Notes: generated by a model from the letters alone, not told the origin. 64,000 bases of DNA from Ornithinimicrobium avium (GCF_003351765.1 NZ_CP031229.1:1674001-1738000); one strand, 5' to 3'; shown: positions 8,699 to 17,463, counted from the first letter of the stretch. Translations and numbers: made by a program.

Positions 8699-9010
8699 GA
8701 GGGCCTGCTTGCCAATCTTGTAAAAGCCAGGTATGCGCCGGGCAGTCGTTAGGTGTTCACGCGCCAACGGAATGTACCGAGTCAGGCGGCCACAGACCCG
8801 CAGCATTTGGGCGGAACAAGCGCAAGATCCATTCAAGAAGGCCCAGAGATTGTGAGCGTCCGCAGCGGCCAGGGCTTTAGAGAAGAGCCCTTCTTCCAGA
8901 GGTACGGCTTCATCGCAGAGAGATGTTCGGAGATCACGAAGAAATGATAGACCGTAGCCACGACGTCTACGAGTCCAAAAGCTCATGGGTCTTCTGAGTC
9001 CCATACTCGC
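8699..9010. other. Intergenic region between convergent genes, nothing recognised
   Basis: About 310 bases with lower GC than the surroundings and no convincing gene on either strand. Open frames here are short and lack ribosome sites. Confidence 0.5.
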
Positions 9011-10621
9011 TCACGATTTGGTGTTTGGCATCAAGTAGTGAGGCCCGACGAACCCCACGTGCACCCGGCCAGTGTGCCCACCGGTGTCATCGTAGAAGTA
9101 AATCCTAGGCGCGAGGTCCCCGCCGCCTTCAGCAATCTTGAGGTGGCTCAGCATGGTGAGCGTGCCGCCAAGACTTACTTCGGACGAGACAGGGAGCACT
9201 CGAAATCGGCTTAGCTTCTCGTTGTTCCGCACGGATTCGGACTCGGTCATGGACAGGTGCTTAGAGTTGGCTGGCCATGCGAAGGGACCGCCCTCGCGGC
9301 ACCACTCCCAGAACCCTCCTCGGAAGCCGGAGGCTCTCGATTCGGCGTACGCAGCGAAGGCCCTGAACCCGCGCCACGCTTTGTTTCCCCACGCGTAGGC
9401 CTGCGGGCATGTGTCGATGCCGTCCAGATCCCTGGCTGCGTCGTCGTGCACTACGACTCGGTCCGTCAGGTACATCTGTGCAGCCATGACTGCCTCGGAG
9501 GTGTCTTGAACCTCGTCGGGTATTTCGTCGCCTGTCTCATGCAAAGTGCCCCAGAACAGATCGTGGAGTGCTTGCCCCTCGAGGGCCGATCGGATCCGGT
9601 CGAGATGACCGATCTTCTGATTGAGCTCCCGCTCCGCCGCATTTGTTTGGGCGATCTCGTCCTCGAGCGCCGTTTCCCAGGAGGAGCGTTCCCTCGCCAG
9701 CTCCTTTTCCCGAGCCTCCCGGGATTCGGTGTCGGCCTCCGCGGCTGGAGGGATGGCGGTGAAACGGAGGAAGGTGTCCGGCACGCGGCGACGGGTGGAT
9801 GCTTGAGCAACCCCATACACGATGCGGTCGATCATGGAGTCCTCACGAGAGGCCATGAGATGGCCGAGGACGTAGCGGTGGCGCCACCCGTCCGAGGGGT
9901 CGCTGACCGGCCCGGGCATGTAGGTGCGAACTCCTCCACCCCAGACCGCCAGGGGCCCGATGTCTCGGCGGAATGCGGTCACGGCGTCTGCGTCGAGCGT
10001 GAACACACTGGCGATCCCCCCGCCACGTCTTGCTATCCGCTCGGCCCAGATCTGCCACCGTCCGTCGTGCTCGCCACCTGGTTCGCTGCACACGATGACG
10101 GGCAAACTGCGACTGGCCGACTGTAGGTGCTCGATGAGCACGGGGACCTGATCTGCCGTGATCGACTGAACGTCGATAAACAGTCCCGATCCGGCGAGGT
10201 GCGGCTTGCCCGGGAGCGACAGCAGGTCGTCCACCAGGCGGGGGCGACCCACCTTCACACGTTGGGCGACGTCATCCGACTCGACTTGATTTTCGATCCA
10301 GACGCTCACGCCCTCCTCGTTGGCCACCACGCGCATCACCGTGGTCCACACGGTCGCGTTGTTGTCACCGCCTGCGGTGGTGTCGCGGGTAACGCACTCG
10401 AGTCCCCAACCTGCCAGGGTGTCTTCGCCGTCGACGGTTCGGATCTCGATGACACGGGCTCGGTCGGGCGGGAGGACTACTTCAGCCGTGCCGTCCGGGA
10501 GCGGACGAGCCTCCAGATCGTCCAACGCCCAGCAGGTGAACTTGGCCCTTGCCAGGTCGATGAAGACGTCTGGCTCTGCCTGAGTTTGGTCGGACCAGAG
10601 GGCTCGGTATAGGACACTCAT
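9011..10621 (-). CDS. Large protein of unknown function with central coiled coil
   Basis: The 536-residue protein has no domain that I can name. Residues 1-290 are mixed alpha/beta and include PVIVCSEPGG and WGGGVRTYMPGP, which suggest a conserved folded domain. About 305-360 is a charged, heptad-like coiled coil rich in E, R and A. The last 180 residues form another folded part ending VHVGFVGPHYLMPNT. The ATG at 10621 overlaps the stop of a 39-residue ORF, so translation is probably coupled. Codon use is less GC-biased than in the chromosomal genes. Setting (accessory DNA beside HEPN, VWA-protease and pentapeptide genes) hints at a defence or toxin role, but this is inference. Confidence 0.6.
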   Translation of the reverse strand: MSVLYRALWSDQTQAEPDVFIDLARAKFTCWALDDLEARPLPDGTAEVVLPPDRARVIEIRTVDGEDTLAGWGLECVTRDTTAGGDNNATVWTTVMRVVANEEGVSVWIENQVESDDVAQRVKVGRPRLVDDLLSLPGKPHLAGSGLFIDVQSITADQVPVLIEHLQSASRSLPVIVCSEPGGEHDGRWQIWAERIARRGGGIASVFTLDADAVTAFRRDIGPLAVWGGGVRTYMPGPVSDPSDGWRHRYVLGHLMASREDSMIDRIVYGVAQASTRRRVPDTFLRFTAIPPAAEADTESREAREKELARERSSWETALEDEIAQTNAAERELNQKIGHLDRIRSALEGQALHDLFWGTLHETGDEIPDEVQDTSEAVMAAQMYLTDRVVVHDDAARDLDGIDTCPQAYAWGNKAWRGFRAFAAYAESRASGFRGGFWEWCREGGPFAWPANSKHLSMTESESVRNNEKLSRFRVLPVSSEVSLGGTLTMLSHLKIAEGGGDLAPRIYFYDDTGGHTGRVHVGFVGPHYLMPNTKS

Positions 10622-10737
10622 TGGATCGATTCCTTCGACAACTCGTGCGAGATGTTGACACTGTGATGGTGGGCGCCCAGCTCACGCTCCAGCACCTTGC
10701 GCAGCACCACCCCAGCCGTCGACAGGTGCTCCATCAT
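10618..10737 (-). CDS. Small 39-residue ORF coupled to the downstream unknown gene
   Basis: ATG at 10737 is preceded by a very good aaggag ribosome site and opens a 39-residue frame (begins MMEHLSTAGVVLRKVLEREL). The stop overlaps the ATG of the 536-residue gene, a usual sign of translational coupling. The peptide is amphipathic with a His-rich middle. It could be a real small partner or a leader ORF that sets translation of the next gene. No homolog is recognised. Confidence 0.5.
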   Translation of the reverse strand: MMEHLSTAGVVLRKVLERELGAHHHSVNISHELSKESIQ

Positions 10738-11227
10738 GGCCCACTCCTTCGTCCTGCGCCTGTGCCCTGCCGAGGCTACCTGGCCCGACTGACACGCGTC
10801 TCGGCGTGCGGAACCCACTGCGGCGCCGCCGCGTTCGTGGTCATGCGTGGCCTCAGGCCCGCCCGTTCCTTCACAAGCGTGGGAGCTGGGGACGCAAGAC
10901 ACCTCCCGCGAGTCGTGTGCGGGCACGCGTCATTTCACCGCAAGTGACGCGGGCTGCGGACGCACGGATCTGATGGGTTGTACCGATTGGCTTGTACCGA
11001 TCCCCTGGCAGGCAGGCTTGGTTCCGGTAGCGGCCGGCGGTTCAGCACTCTCCGAATCTGATCGTTGAGGTCTTGCGGCAGACCGCGGGGCCCCGGTCGT
11101 GAGGAGGCGTGACCGCTGCTGGGATGAGGTGCCTCCAGATCGTCCGGGTGAGCACTTGACCTAGATCGCCGGGAGTCCTCCTCCTCGCTGCTGCAACTGA
11201 CTGCCCCGAGGCGAAGGAGAGAACGCG
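10738..11227. other. Gene-free region; right part is the non-coding end of an IS110 element
   Basis: No gene is supported here. It contains a pair of 10-base direct repeats, ttgtaccgat, at 10978-10987 and 10992-11001. From about 11040 to 11227 the sequence precedes the start of an IS110 recombinase and is therefore likely that element's non-coding end, where IS110-group elements encode their bridge RNA. Confidence 0.45.
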
Positions 11228-11272
11228 ATGTTGTTCGTGGGTGATGACTGGGCCGAGGACCACCACGACGTC
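11228..11272 (+). pseudogene. 5-prime remnant of an IS110-family recombinase gene
   Basis: After a gaaggagag ribosome site, ATG at 11228 opens MLFVGDDWAEDHHDV, the characteristic first residues of one branch of IS110 recombinases, including the first catalytic Asp region. Similarity stops after this valine; the frame then reads unrelated residues to a TAA near 11328. Only 15 codons survive, so the element was cut here by a deletion or recombination. This point may mark a boundary of the conjugative element that begins just to the right. Confidence 0.75.
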
Positions 11273-11706
11273 GCGACCCACGATCGCCCCACTACCTGGC
11301 CCAAGTCAGGTGAGCCCCCGCTCTCTTAAGAGACCCCCGCCCAGTCCTGTCACGGGCCCTTGGGCGGGGGTCCATCTGCGTTCTCGACACGGGCGACGCA
11401 GAAGGGCACCCATCCCTGACCCCACCGCCATCTGGACGGGAGAGGCGAGCGTCGAGACCGATAGTACGGGGAGCGGCTGCACCTCGGCATGGAATCACCC
11501 TGCACCCCGGCCCGTTCGCACTCGGCCAACCCGTCCACCGGAGTCAAGAAATCGTTCCGCTCCGCCTCCAGGCTGTACGAACGCACCCGTCTCGAGAGCG
11601 GTCAACCGAGCCGCCTGTCTTCAACGTCTCAAGCGCGTCCGCAAATGACCGGTCGCGAGTGCAAGGTGATCCACCAACCGCTCCCTTTAGTCGCCGAGCC
11701 TCTCAC
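11273..11706. other. Gene-free junction between IS110 remnant and conjugative element
   Basis: About 430 bases with no supported gene; it holds the terminator hairpin at 11332-11372. A relaxase gene would be expected near this end of the element, but none is present. Confidence 0.5.
11332..11372 (-). terminator. Hairpin terminator candidate at the end of the conjugation operon
   Basis: gacccccgccca (11332-11343) and tgggcgggggtc (11361-11372) form a perfect 12-bp stem with a 17-base loop. It lies downstream of the leftward DUF4913 gene, the last gene of the transfer operon. No long U-tract follows, as is common in high-GC actinobacteria. Confidence 0.6.
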
Positions 11707-12363
11707 CTAGTACACCTCACCGGTAAGTGGGTCGACCCGGTGACCGTCGACGACGTGCAATCGTGGGGTCTGCTGGGTCTGGTCGGGGGGTTGCAGCAGC
11801 TGACGGTGGTGGTCGACGTCGCCGGTGTAATGCCGGCAGCGGTGGTCGTGGGCGTCCTGGAAGCGGACGTGGGCGGGTCGGGCAGGCCAGTCGTGGTGGC
11901 GGCTGTCGCAGGCCGTGCGCAGCCGGGTCTTGCGGCGGTCGAAGAAGGCGGGCAGTGCGTAGCGGTGCCACTCCTCGAGGGCGTCGCTGGCGATGGCCTG
12001 CCCGGCCTTGCGGCGCTGGTCGGCCAGGACGGCGATCTCGTGGATGAGGTGGGGGTGGGCGGGCCAGCACGGCGGGACGAGGTAGGAGGGGTCCCAGACG
12101 TGCTCGCTGTTGACCCATTCGACGACGGCCTCGAGCCATTCCCACAGCTCGGCCCGCATGGGCGGGTCGTCGATGGAGCCGGGGTCCCACGGCCGGGGCA
12201 GCTTGCTGGGGTGGCCGACCGCCCTGCGCGCTGCGTCGTCGCCGTTGAGGGCGATGTCGAGCTCCCGGTAGGCGTGGACGATCAACGGCCCGGGGGCCGG
12301 GAAGGGCCTGGCCAGCGGGTATCGTCCCCGTCCCTGTTCTCCTGCCTGGTGGGTCGTGCTCAC
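11707..12363 (-). CDS. DUF4913-like protein of the conjugative element
   Basis: The 218-residue product has the pattern of DUF4913 proteins in actinobacterial plasmids and integrative elements: ELWEWLEAVVEWVNSEHVW, then LVPPCWPAHPHLIHEIAVLA and DALEEWHRYALPAFFDR. The function of the family is unknown; it recurs next to coupling proteins and relaxases. The GTG start at 12363 overlaps the coupling-protein stop (GTGA), so the two are coupled. It is the last gene of the leftward transfer operon; in related elements a relaxase would be expected next, but only an IS remnant follows. Confidence 0.75.
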   Translation of the reverse strand: MSTTHQAGEQGRGRYPLARPFPAPGPLIVHAYRELDIALNGDDAARRAVGHPSKLPRPWDPGSIDDPPMRAELWEWLEAVVEWVNSEHVWDPSYLVPPCWPAHPHLIHEIAVLADQRRKAGQAIASDALEEWHRYALPAFFDRRKTRLRTACDSRHHDWPARPAHVRFQDAHDHRCRHYTGDVDHHRQLLQPPDQTQQTPRLHVVDGHRVDPLTGEVY

Positions 12364-13835
12364 CGGTCGTACTCCGCTGTGGTGAGACCGTGCTGACGGG
12401 CGACGGCCAGGGCGGCGGTGGCACGGGCCTCGGGGCGGATGGTGGCACGCCGGTGCCCACCGATCTGGTCCCGGAGCATGGCCTGGTCGGTCAGGAGCTG
12501 CTTGCCGGGTCTGCCGTCGATGCAGCGGCGGAGCCGGGCCATCATCGGTTTGCCGTTCTCGGAGATGACCAGGGCGTGCCGTTCCTTGATCTGACGGATC
12601 TCGGAACCGGTCAGGACGGGGATGTCCTCGGCCGAGTAGGTGCGCCCGCCGCGGTGTCCGGTGTTCCAGGTGGCCCGGCCGACGCGGACCTTGCCGACGA
12701 GGTCGGAGATCTCCTGGTTGAAGGCGACGTCCTTCGAGCCGCCGAACAGGACGAGGTTGTTGGTCAGGCCGAGCACGGCGCGGGCTTCCTGCTGGCCGAA
12801 GATGGAGTCCAGCTGGGCCCGGGTCTGCGCGGCCCAGATGAATGAGAGTCCCAGGGCTCGTTCGTTGGCCAGGCGGGTGCGCAGGGTGGGTAGTGGCGCG
12901 GTCGACGGCAGCTCGTCCAGGCAGGCGAGCATCGGTGGGCACAACCTGCCCCACGGGGACCGTTGGGCCATGCCCAGGGCTGTGTCCAGGACGTGCTCGG
13001 CCAGGGCTGTCATCAGCGGGGAGGCCGAGGCGTAGGGGTCTTCGCGGCCGAGCAGGTAGATGGTGCCGCCTGCGGCGATCACGTCCTCGATGTTGGTCGG
13101 TGGCCGGCCGGGCCCGGGGACGCAGCGTCTGCGCATCGGTTCCTGGAAGAACAACGACAGTGCCTGCTGCACCGTGGTGACGGTGTTGCCGGCGGTCCGT
13201 TCGTCTCCGTGCAGGGCCCCGTGGAGCAGTCCGTGCCAGAACCGGGCGGCCTGGGGGTGGGTGCGCAGGATCTCCGAGGGTTCGACCGTGGAGCGCGGGT
13301 CGGCGACCCACTCCAGCACGTCGTCGAGGGTGCGGCCGGCCAGGGCGGCCGCGTGGAAGTAGGCCTGGATGACCTTGGCGGCCTCCGCGGCGTAGAACCG
13401 GGCGGCCTGGTCGCCGTACCCCTCGGCCACAGCACCCTTGATCGTGCCGGCGGTGAACGCCTTGGCACGACGCTCGGCCACGATGGCGTCCACGCACCCC
13501 TCGATCGGGTCCCACACGAGCTCGGGCAGTCCGGGCACCAGCCCGAAGGGGTCGAGCACGACGCAGGGTCGCCCGTCGCTGGAGCGGGCGGTCAAGGTCA
13601 GGAGCAGGTCGTCGGGTTTGGTGAGGGTGACCAGGGCGGCGCCGGGTGCGTCGAGCAGGGCTGGGGTGAGCAGGTCCAGGGTCTTGCCCGAGCCTTGGGG
13701 TCCGATGACCCCTGCGGTGCGGTCCCACGGCACCCACAGGTCGACGCCGGCGGGTGCGGCGGACCGTCCGAGGTTCCACCCCGCGTCCCGTGGGTCGAAA
13801 GAACGAGGGCGACCGAAGGGGCTGGGCAGGATCAT
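12360..13835 (-). CDS. VirD4/TraG-family type IV coupling ATPase
   Basis: The 491-residue protein carries Walker A GPQGSGKT (residues 45-52), Walker B region MLACLDELPS and the later FIWAAQTRAQLDSIFG stretch typical of TraG/TraD coupling proteins. These hexameric ATPases sit at the inner membrane and pass the relaxase-DNA complex to the secretion channel. There is no N-terminal membrane segment in this frame; the preceding 149-residue membrane protein (13832-14281) overlaps its start by four bases (ATGA) and probably supplies the anchor, as if the usual protein were split in two (inference). An aagggac ribosome site supports ATG 13835. Confidence 0.9.
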   Translation of the reverse strand: MILPSPFGRPRSFDPRDAGWNLGRSAAPAGVDLWVPWDRTAGVIGPQGSGKTLDLLTPALLDAPGAALVTLTKPDDLLLTLTARSSDGRPCVVLDPFGLVPGLPELVWDPIEGCVDAIVAERRAKAFTAGTIKGAVAEGYGDQAARFYAAEAAKVIQAYFHAAALAGRTLDDVLEWVADPRSTVEPSEILRTHPQAARFWHGLLHGALHGDERTAGNTVTTVQQALSLFFQEPMRRRCVPGPGRPPTNIEDVIAAGGTIYLLGREDPYASASPLMTALAEHVLDTALGMAQRSPWGRLCPPMLACLDELPSTAPLPTLRTRLANERALGLSFIWAAQTRAQLDSIFGQQEARAVLGLTNNLVLFGGSKDVAFNQEISDLVGKVRVGRATWNTGHRGGRTYSAEDIPVLTGSEIRQIKERHALVISENGKPMMARLRRCIDGRPGKQLLTDQAMLRDQIGGHRRATIRPEARATAALAVARQHGLTTAEYDR

Positions 13836-14281
13836 CGCGGGTCCCTTCCGAACAGGTCGGGCCGGATGACGGCGCGGTGCTTGCGCAGCCGGGGCCGTCC
13901 CAGCAGCGACGCGGCCTCGGTCCGTGAGGCCATGCCCCGCAGCCGGCCGGGTCCCCAGCGCCGGTAGACCACGACGGCCAGGATCAGCGCGTGGACCAGG
14001 GTGAGTGCAGTAGTGCTGAGTGCCCAGGCCCGCAGTGGGCCAGGTTCGGCGACGACGCCGGGGTTGGTCAGTCCGGCGCCGGCGTCTCCGTGCCATAGGC
14101 CGGGGATGCTGCTGAACAGCTCGGTGGCGGGGGGCCAGCCCCAGCCGCCGCCGGCGAGGAGGTTGGCCACGGCCCGCCCGGTGTGCACGCCCAGCACCGC
14201 GACCAGCACCAGGGTGACCGCGATCGCAAGGGGGATCTCGTAGGTCCACGGGTGCGGGTTCTTGAGTCTGTCCTGCTGCAT
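13832..14281 (-). CDS. Small membrane protein, likely anchor of the coupling protein
   Basis: The 149-residue protein has two membrane segments (about residues 16-38 and 85-105) and a basic C-terminal tail ending FGRDPR. It directly precedes the TraG-like ATPase and overlaps it by four bases. VirD4/TraG proteins normally start with two membrane helices and a small periplasmic loop; this product has just that shape, with an extracellular loop of about 45 residues. I infer it is the membrane half of a split coupling protein. ATG 14281 has a ggagaga ribosome site. Confidence 0.65.
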   Translation of the reverse strand: MQQDRLKNPHPWTYEIPLAIAVTLVLVAVLGVHTGRAVANLLAGGGWGWPPATELFSSIPGLWHGDAGAGLTNPGVVAEPGPLRAWALSTTALTLVHALILAVVVYRRWGPGRLRGMASRTEAASLLGRPRLRKHRAVIRPDLFGRDPR

Positions 14282-14352
14282 CGCACTCTCTCTCCTCCGG
14301 CGATTGGACGGGTCGTTCTGTTTCCTGAAGCGGACGAGGACGGCCCAGGGAC

Positions 14353-15915
14353 TCAGCTGGGTGCTTTCGGGTTGTCGTCGATGTTGCCCAGGCGCCAGAT
14401 CTCGAAGATGTTGTTGTCCAGGGCGTGCTCGTAGCTGAAGTGCCCGACCCCCTTGGTGGGGTTGGCGGCCTCGATTGAGGTGTAGGTGGCCGGGTCCCGG
14501 ACGAACCCGACGTGCCCGATGGTGTGCGGGCCCAGGTAGGAGTCGAAGAAGAACAGGTCCCCTGGTCGGGCCGCCTCGAGCGGGACGCGGAACCCGTTGC
14601 CCATCGCCAGCCAGTCCCGCTGGGCCTGGGCGGTGCGGGGGGCGGTGATCCCGATCTGGGCCATCGCGGTCTGGGTCAGGGAGGAGCAGTCCCAGGCGTC
14701 GGGACCGCCGGCGCCCAGGACGTAGGAGTCCCCCTCCTGCGCGGCGGCGAACGCCAGCATCTTGGCCACCCGCTCGTTGCTGACCGGGGGCAGGTCGGGG
14801 TTGCCGCCCTGGCCGTCGCAGTGCAGCGGGTCGCCCAGCACCAGCCCGCCCCCGTAGGCGTGTGCGTAGAAGAGGACGTCGTTGACGTACCACTGGGCGT
14901 GGTTGTAGGCGAGGAGCGCGGCGCGCACCCCCGGGTCGCCGCGGTGCACCCCGGAGGCGGTCAGGTAGTTGGCGGCGGAGAAGATCGAGTCGGCTTCGTT
15001 GTCGATCTGGGTCAGCCCGTCGCCGTCCCCGTCGATGCCGTAGGCGGCGAAGGTGGCTGGCATGAACTGCATGAGGCCCCGCGCGCCGGCGGAGCTGGTC
15101 GCGGTGTTGGCTCCGTGGGCGGTCTCGGCCATGCCGATCCCGGCCAGCAGGGTCCACGGGATTGCGTACTCCGACCCGGCCCGCTCGTACAGCTCCTGGA
15201 TGGCCGGGGGGATCGGCAGCGGCGGGTTGTGCAGGGAGTCCTGGCGGGGGTGCCCGGGGGCAGGCAGTTCGAAACCGATGCCACCCTCCCCGGCCTCGGG
15301 CAGGTCCGGGACCTGTTCGGGCGCTGGTGGTGGTGCGACGGCCACGCCGGTCAGGGCCGCGCCACGCTGCGCCATGAACGGCACCGGGTCGGTCGGCTCC
15401 CCCCGGACGTGGACCTCGAAGTGCAGGTGCGAACCGGTGGAGTCACCGGTGGATCCCTCCAGACCGATCCGCTGACCCTGGTGGACGGCCTGTCCGGCGG
15501 TCAGCGGGCTGGGTGCCGCCAGGTGCAGGTACCGGGTGCTGGTCCCGCCGCCGTGGTCGATGGTGACCGCGTTCCCTCCCCCGCCTGTCCACCCGGCCGC
15601 GGTCACCGTGCCGGCCGCGGCGGCGACCACCGTGGCGCCCGCCGGCTGGGAGGTCATGTCGACACCGGCGTGCAGGCGCCACTCCTTGTGGATCGGGTGG
15701 AAACGGTGCCCGAACCCCGACCCCGGGGTCAGGGCATAGGCGGTCTCGTACGGTGGCCGCCAGTGCCCGGTGACCGGCAGGGTCCTCTCGCAGAAGAGGG
15801 TGCGGTGCTCCTGGTCCATCGCGGGGGTGGCCACCGACGCCACGAGCACCGCGGTGACCAGAGGAGATCCCAGCAGCAACGCGAGAGCGGCCAGGACGGC
15901 GAGGACACCTTTCAC
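14353..15915 (-). CDS. Three-domain wall hydrolase: M23 peptidase, lytic transglycosylase, NlpC/P60
   Basis: The 520-residue protein begins with a signal or anchor helix (residues 3-30). An M23 (LytM) endopeptidase follows at about 65-170, with GFGHRFHP, LHAGVDM (His82, Asp86) and HLHFEV zinc ligands. A soluble lytic transglycosylase domain at about 245-340 has GMAETAHGANTATSSAGARG and LMQFMPATFAAYG. An NlpC/P60 cysteine peptidase ends the protein, with WDCSSLTQTAM as nucleophile region and HIGHVGFV as His region. It should cut both glycan and peptide to open the wall for the conjugation channel, a role played by VirB1 in simpler systems. It lies between the VirB4 and coupling-protein genes of the transfer operon. 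Confidence 0.9.
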   Translation of the reverse strand: MKGVLAVLAALALLLGSPLVTAVLVASVATPAMDQEHRTLFCERTLPVTGHWRPPYETAYALTPGSGFGHRFHPIHKEWRLHAGVDMTSQPAGATVVAAAAGTVTAAGWTGGGGNAVTIDHGGGTSTRYLHLAAPSPLTAGQAVHQGQRIGLEGSTGDSTGSHLHFEVHVRGEPTDPVPFMAQRGAALTGVAVAPPPAPEQVPDLPEAGEGGIGFELPAPGHPRQDSLHNPPLPIPPAIQELYERAGSEYAIPWTLLAGIGMAETAHGANTATSSAGARGLMQFMPATFAAYGIDGDGDGLTQIDNEADSIFSAANYLTASGVHRGDPGVRAALLAYNHAQWYVNDVLFYAHAYGGGLVLGDPLHCDGQGGNPDLPPVSNERVAKMLAFAAAQEGDSYVLGAGGPDAWDCSSLTQTAMAQIGITAPRTAQAQRDWLAMGNGFRVPLEAARPGDLFFFDSYLGPHTIGHVGFVRDPATYTSIEAANPTKGVGHFSYEHALDNNIFEIWRLGNIDDNPKAPS

Positions 15916-15921
15916 CCCGGG

Positions 15922-17463
15922 TCACCGAACCGATTCGATGCCGAGGTTGGTGTTGGCCAGTGCGGCCTCGAGCGGGTGCAGGACGGTCTGGACCTTGTAG
16001 AGTCGTTCGCCGACCTGCCAGACGGCACGGCCGGGTTCCTGGCGGGCCCAGGTGGTGATGGCATGCACCGCCAGCGGCCCCAGGCCGAGGATCTCGTCGA
16101 GCTCGGCAGCCACCTTGGGCCCCTGCCCGTGCAGGATCTTGATGTCTGCCAGGTGCAGCATGTCCCGTGCGATCATCTGCGCCTGGGTGCCTTCGTCGCC
16201 GGCGGAGAGCAGGTCGGAGGGTTTGTGCGCGACGGCGTACTGGATGTCCCCGCCCTGGCCGGCGAAGCCGCGGGACAGGCGCATGTCGGCGTCGAAGGCC
16301 TTGACCGCCTCCGGGCCCAGCCGCAGCTGGCGCCACGCCTCGTCGCGGACGACCACGCGCTGGTCGGCCCGGGAGACCACCTCGCGCTGCCCGGCACCCC
16401 ACGAACCCAGGCACGTCAGGGCGATACCCACGGCCTCCTGCGGCAGCCGGGACAGGGACAGGGACTGGATCGGCGCGAGCCAGTCGATGTCGACGTTCGT
16501 GTGCGCGTCGAACATGCCTGCCAAGGTTCCGTTGACCAGCTGGCCCAGGGCGTCGCGCAGCAGCCGGGTCTCGTCCATGAACTGCCGTGTGTTCTCGAAC
16601 CGGGTCGCCGCCACCATCTCAGGGGCAGGGTTGTCCAGCGCGTGCCACAGCCCGGGCAGCGTCGTCTCGGTCAAGGAGGTGGCGCCAGCGGCGTAGCCGG
16701 TCAGGTCGGCCAGTGCGGTGCGGACCACCGTCTCGTCCGTAGGCCCGAACGGGACCAGGTCCTCCCCGATCTGCTGGGACCCGACCAGGGCCCGGACCAG
16801 GGTCAACCAGCGGGAGAACACGGACTGGGCGCGACGTTGCGCCTCGACGGCGTCCAGCTGGTCCCAGCCGTGACCCAGCGGACCGAGAGCCAGGGGGTTG
16901 ACCCGTGCGGGTAGGCCGGCGCCGAGGGCGATCGGAGCCACCCCGAGGAAGGCGCACACGGCTTCGTACTCGTCCTTGGTGTCGCCCAGGATCAGGGCCC
17001 GGTACCCGAAGTCCATCATCCGCAGGATGAAGGCCTTGGTGGTGCCGGACTTGCCCGTGCCAGGTTTGCCGAAGCACATGATGTTGGGGTTGCTGATCGG
17101 CACGTCGTCCCGGACGACCCAACCGAGCGGGTCGCAGTGGAACGCGGCCCCGGAAGCGACGTCGATCCCCATCTGTGCCCCGGTCGGGGGCAGGGCCGGG
17201 GTCGGGATGAAGGGCCAGAATGCGGGGGCCTGGTCGCTGGTCATCCGCCAGGTCGCCACCGGCGCCCTCGCCGGGGCCCAACCGCGATCTGCCTTCCGTG
17301 GTCCTCTGGGGCTGGTGGGCCGGAACACCCGCGGCTCCCGCTCCTGCTTTGCGGGCATCGGTGCCGGTGGGGCGTCGTGACCGAAGTCGGCCAGCAGGCG
17401 TGCTACGTCACGGCCGGTGCTCGCCCGGTGGCCGCCATGGATTCGACCGCGTGAGGCGCTCAT
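15922..17463 (-). CDS. VirB4-like type IV secretion ATPase
   Basis: The 513-residue protein has Walker A FGKPGTGKSGTTKA (lysine at about 138) and later blocks (VVVRDEAWRQL as Walker B region, GGDIQYAVAHKPSDL) typical of VirB4/TraE ATPases that power assembly and transfer. The first 70 residues are basic and Pro-rich. Family members of this branch (actinobacterial ICE VirB4) lack the N-terminal CagE domain, which may be supplied by the SCO6880-like protein encoded just upstream (stop three bases before this ATG). Coupled translation with that gene is likely. Confidence 0.88.
   Translation of the reverse strand: MSASRGRIHGGHRASTGRDVARLLADFGHDAPPAPMPAKQEREPRVFRPTSPRGPRKADRGWAPARAPVATWRMTSDQAPAFWPFIPTPALPPTGAQMGIDVASGAAFHCDPLGWVVRDDVPISNPNIMCFGKPGTGKSGTTKAFILRMMDFGYRALILGDTKDEYEAVCAFLGVAPIALGAGLPARVNPLALGPLGHGWDQLDAVEAQRRAQSVFSRWLTLVRALVGSQQIGEDLVPFGPTDETVVRTALADLTGYAAGATSLTETTLPGLWHALDNPAPEMVAATRFENTRQFMDETRLLRDALGQLVNGTLAGMFDAHTNVDIDWLAPIQSLSLSRLPQEAVGIALTCLGSWGAGQREVVSRADQRVVVRDEAWRQLRLGPEAVKAFDADMRLSRGFAGQGGDIQYAVAHKPSDLLSAGDEGTQAQMIARDMLHLADIKILHGQGPKVAAELDEILGLGPLAVHAITTWARQEPGRAVWQVGERLYKVQTVLHPLEAALANTNLGIESVR

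Noticed and set aside
10978..11001. Two ttgtaccgat repeats as an iteron or CRISPR-like array
   Set aside because: Only two copies 14 bases apart, no spacers or origin features; no CRISPR array was found anywhere in the window.
11241..11648. Open frame covering the IS110 remnant and terminator
   Set aside because: It reads through a hairpin and a truncated gene in a different frame; not a gene.
1..11700. Second copy of the tRNA-His 3-prime end (attL)
   Set aside because: Looked for the gacttgaacccg core and flanks by eye; only the unrelated cttgaaccggcc inside the IS110 gene was found.
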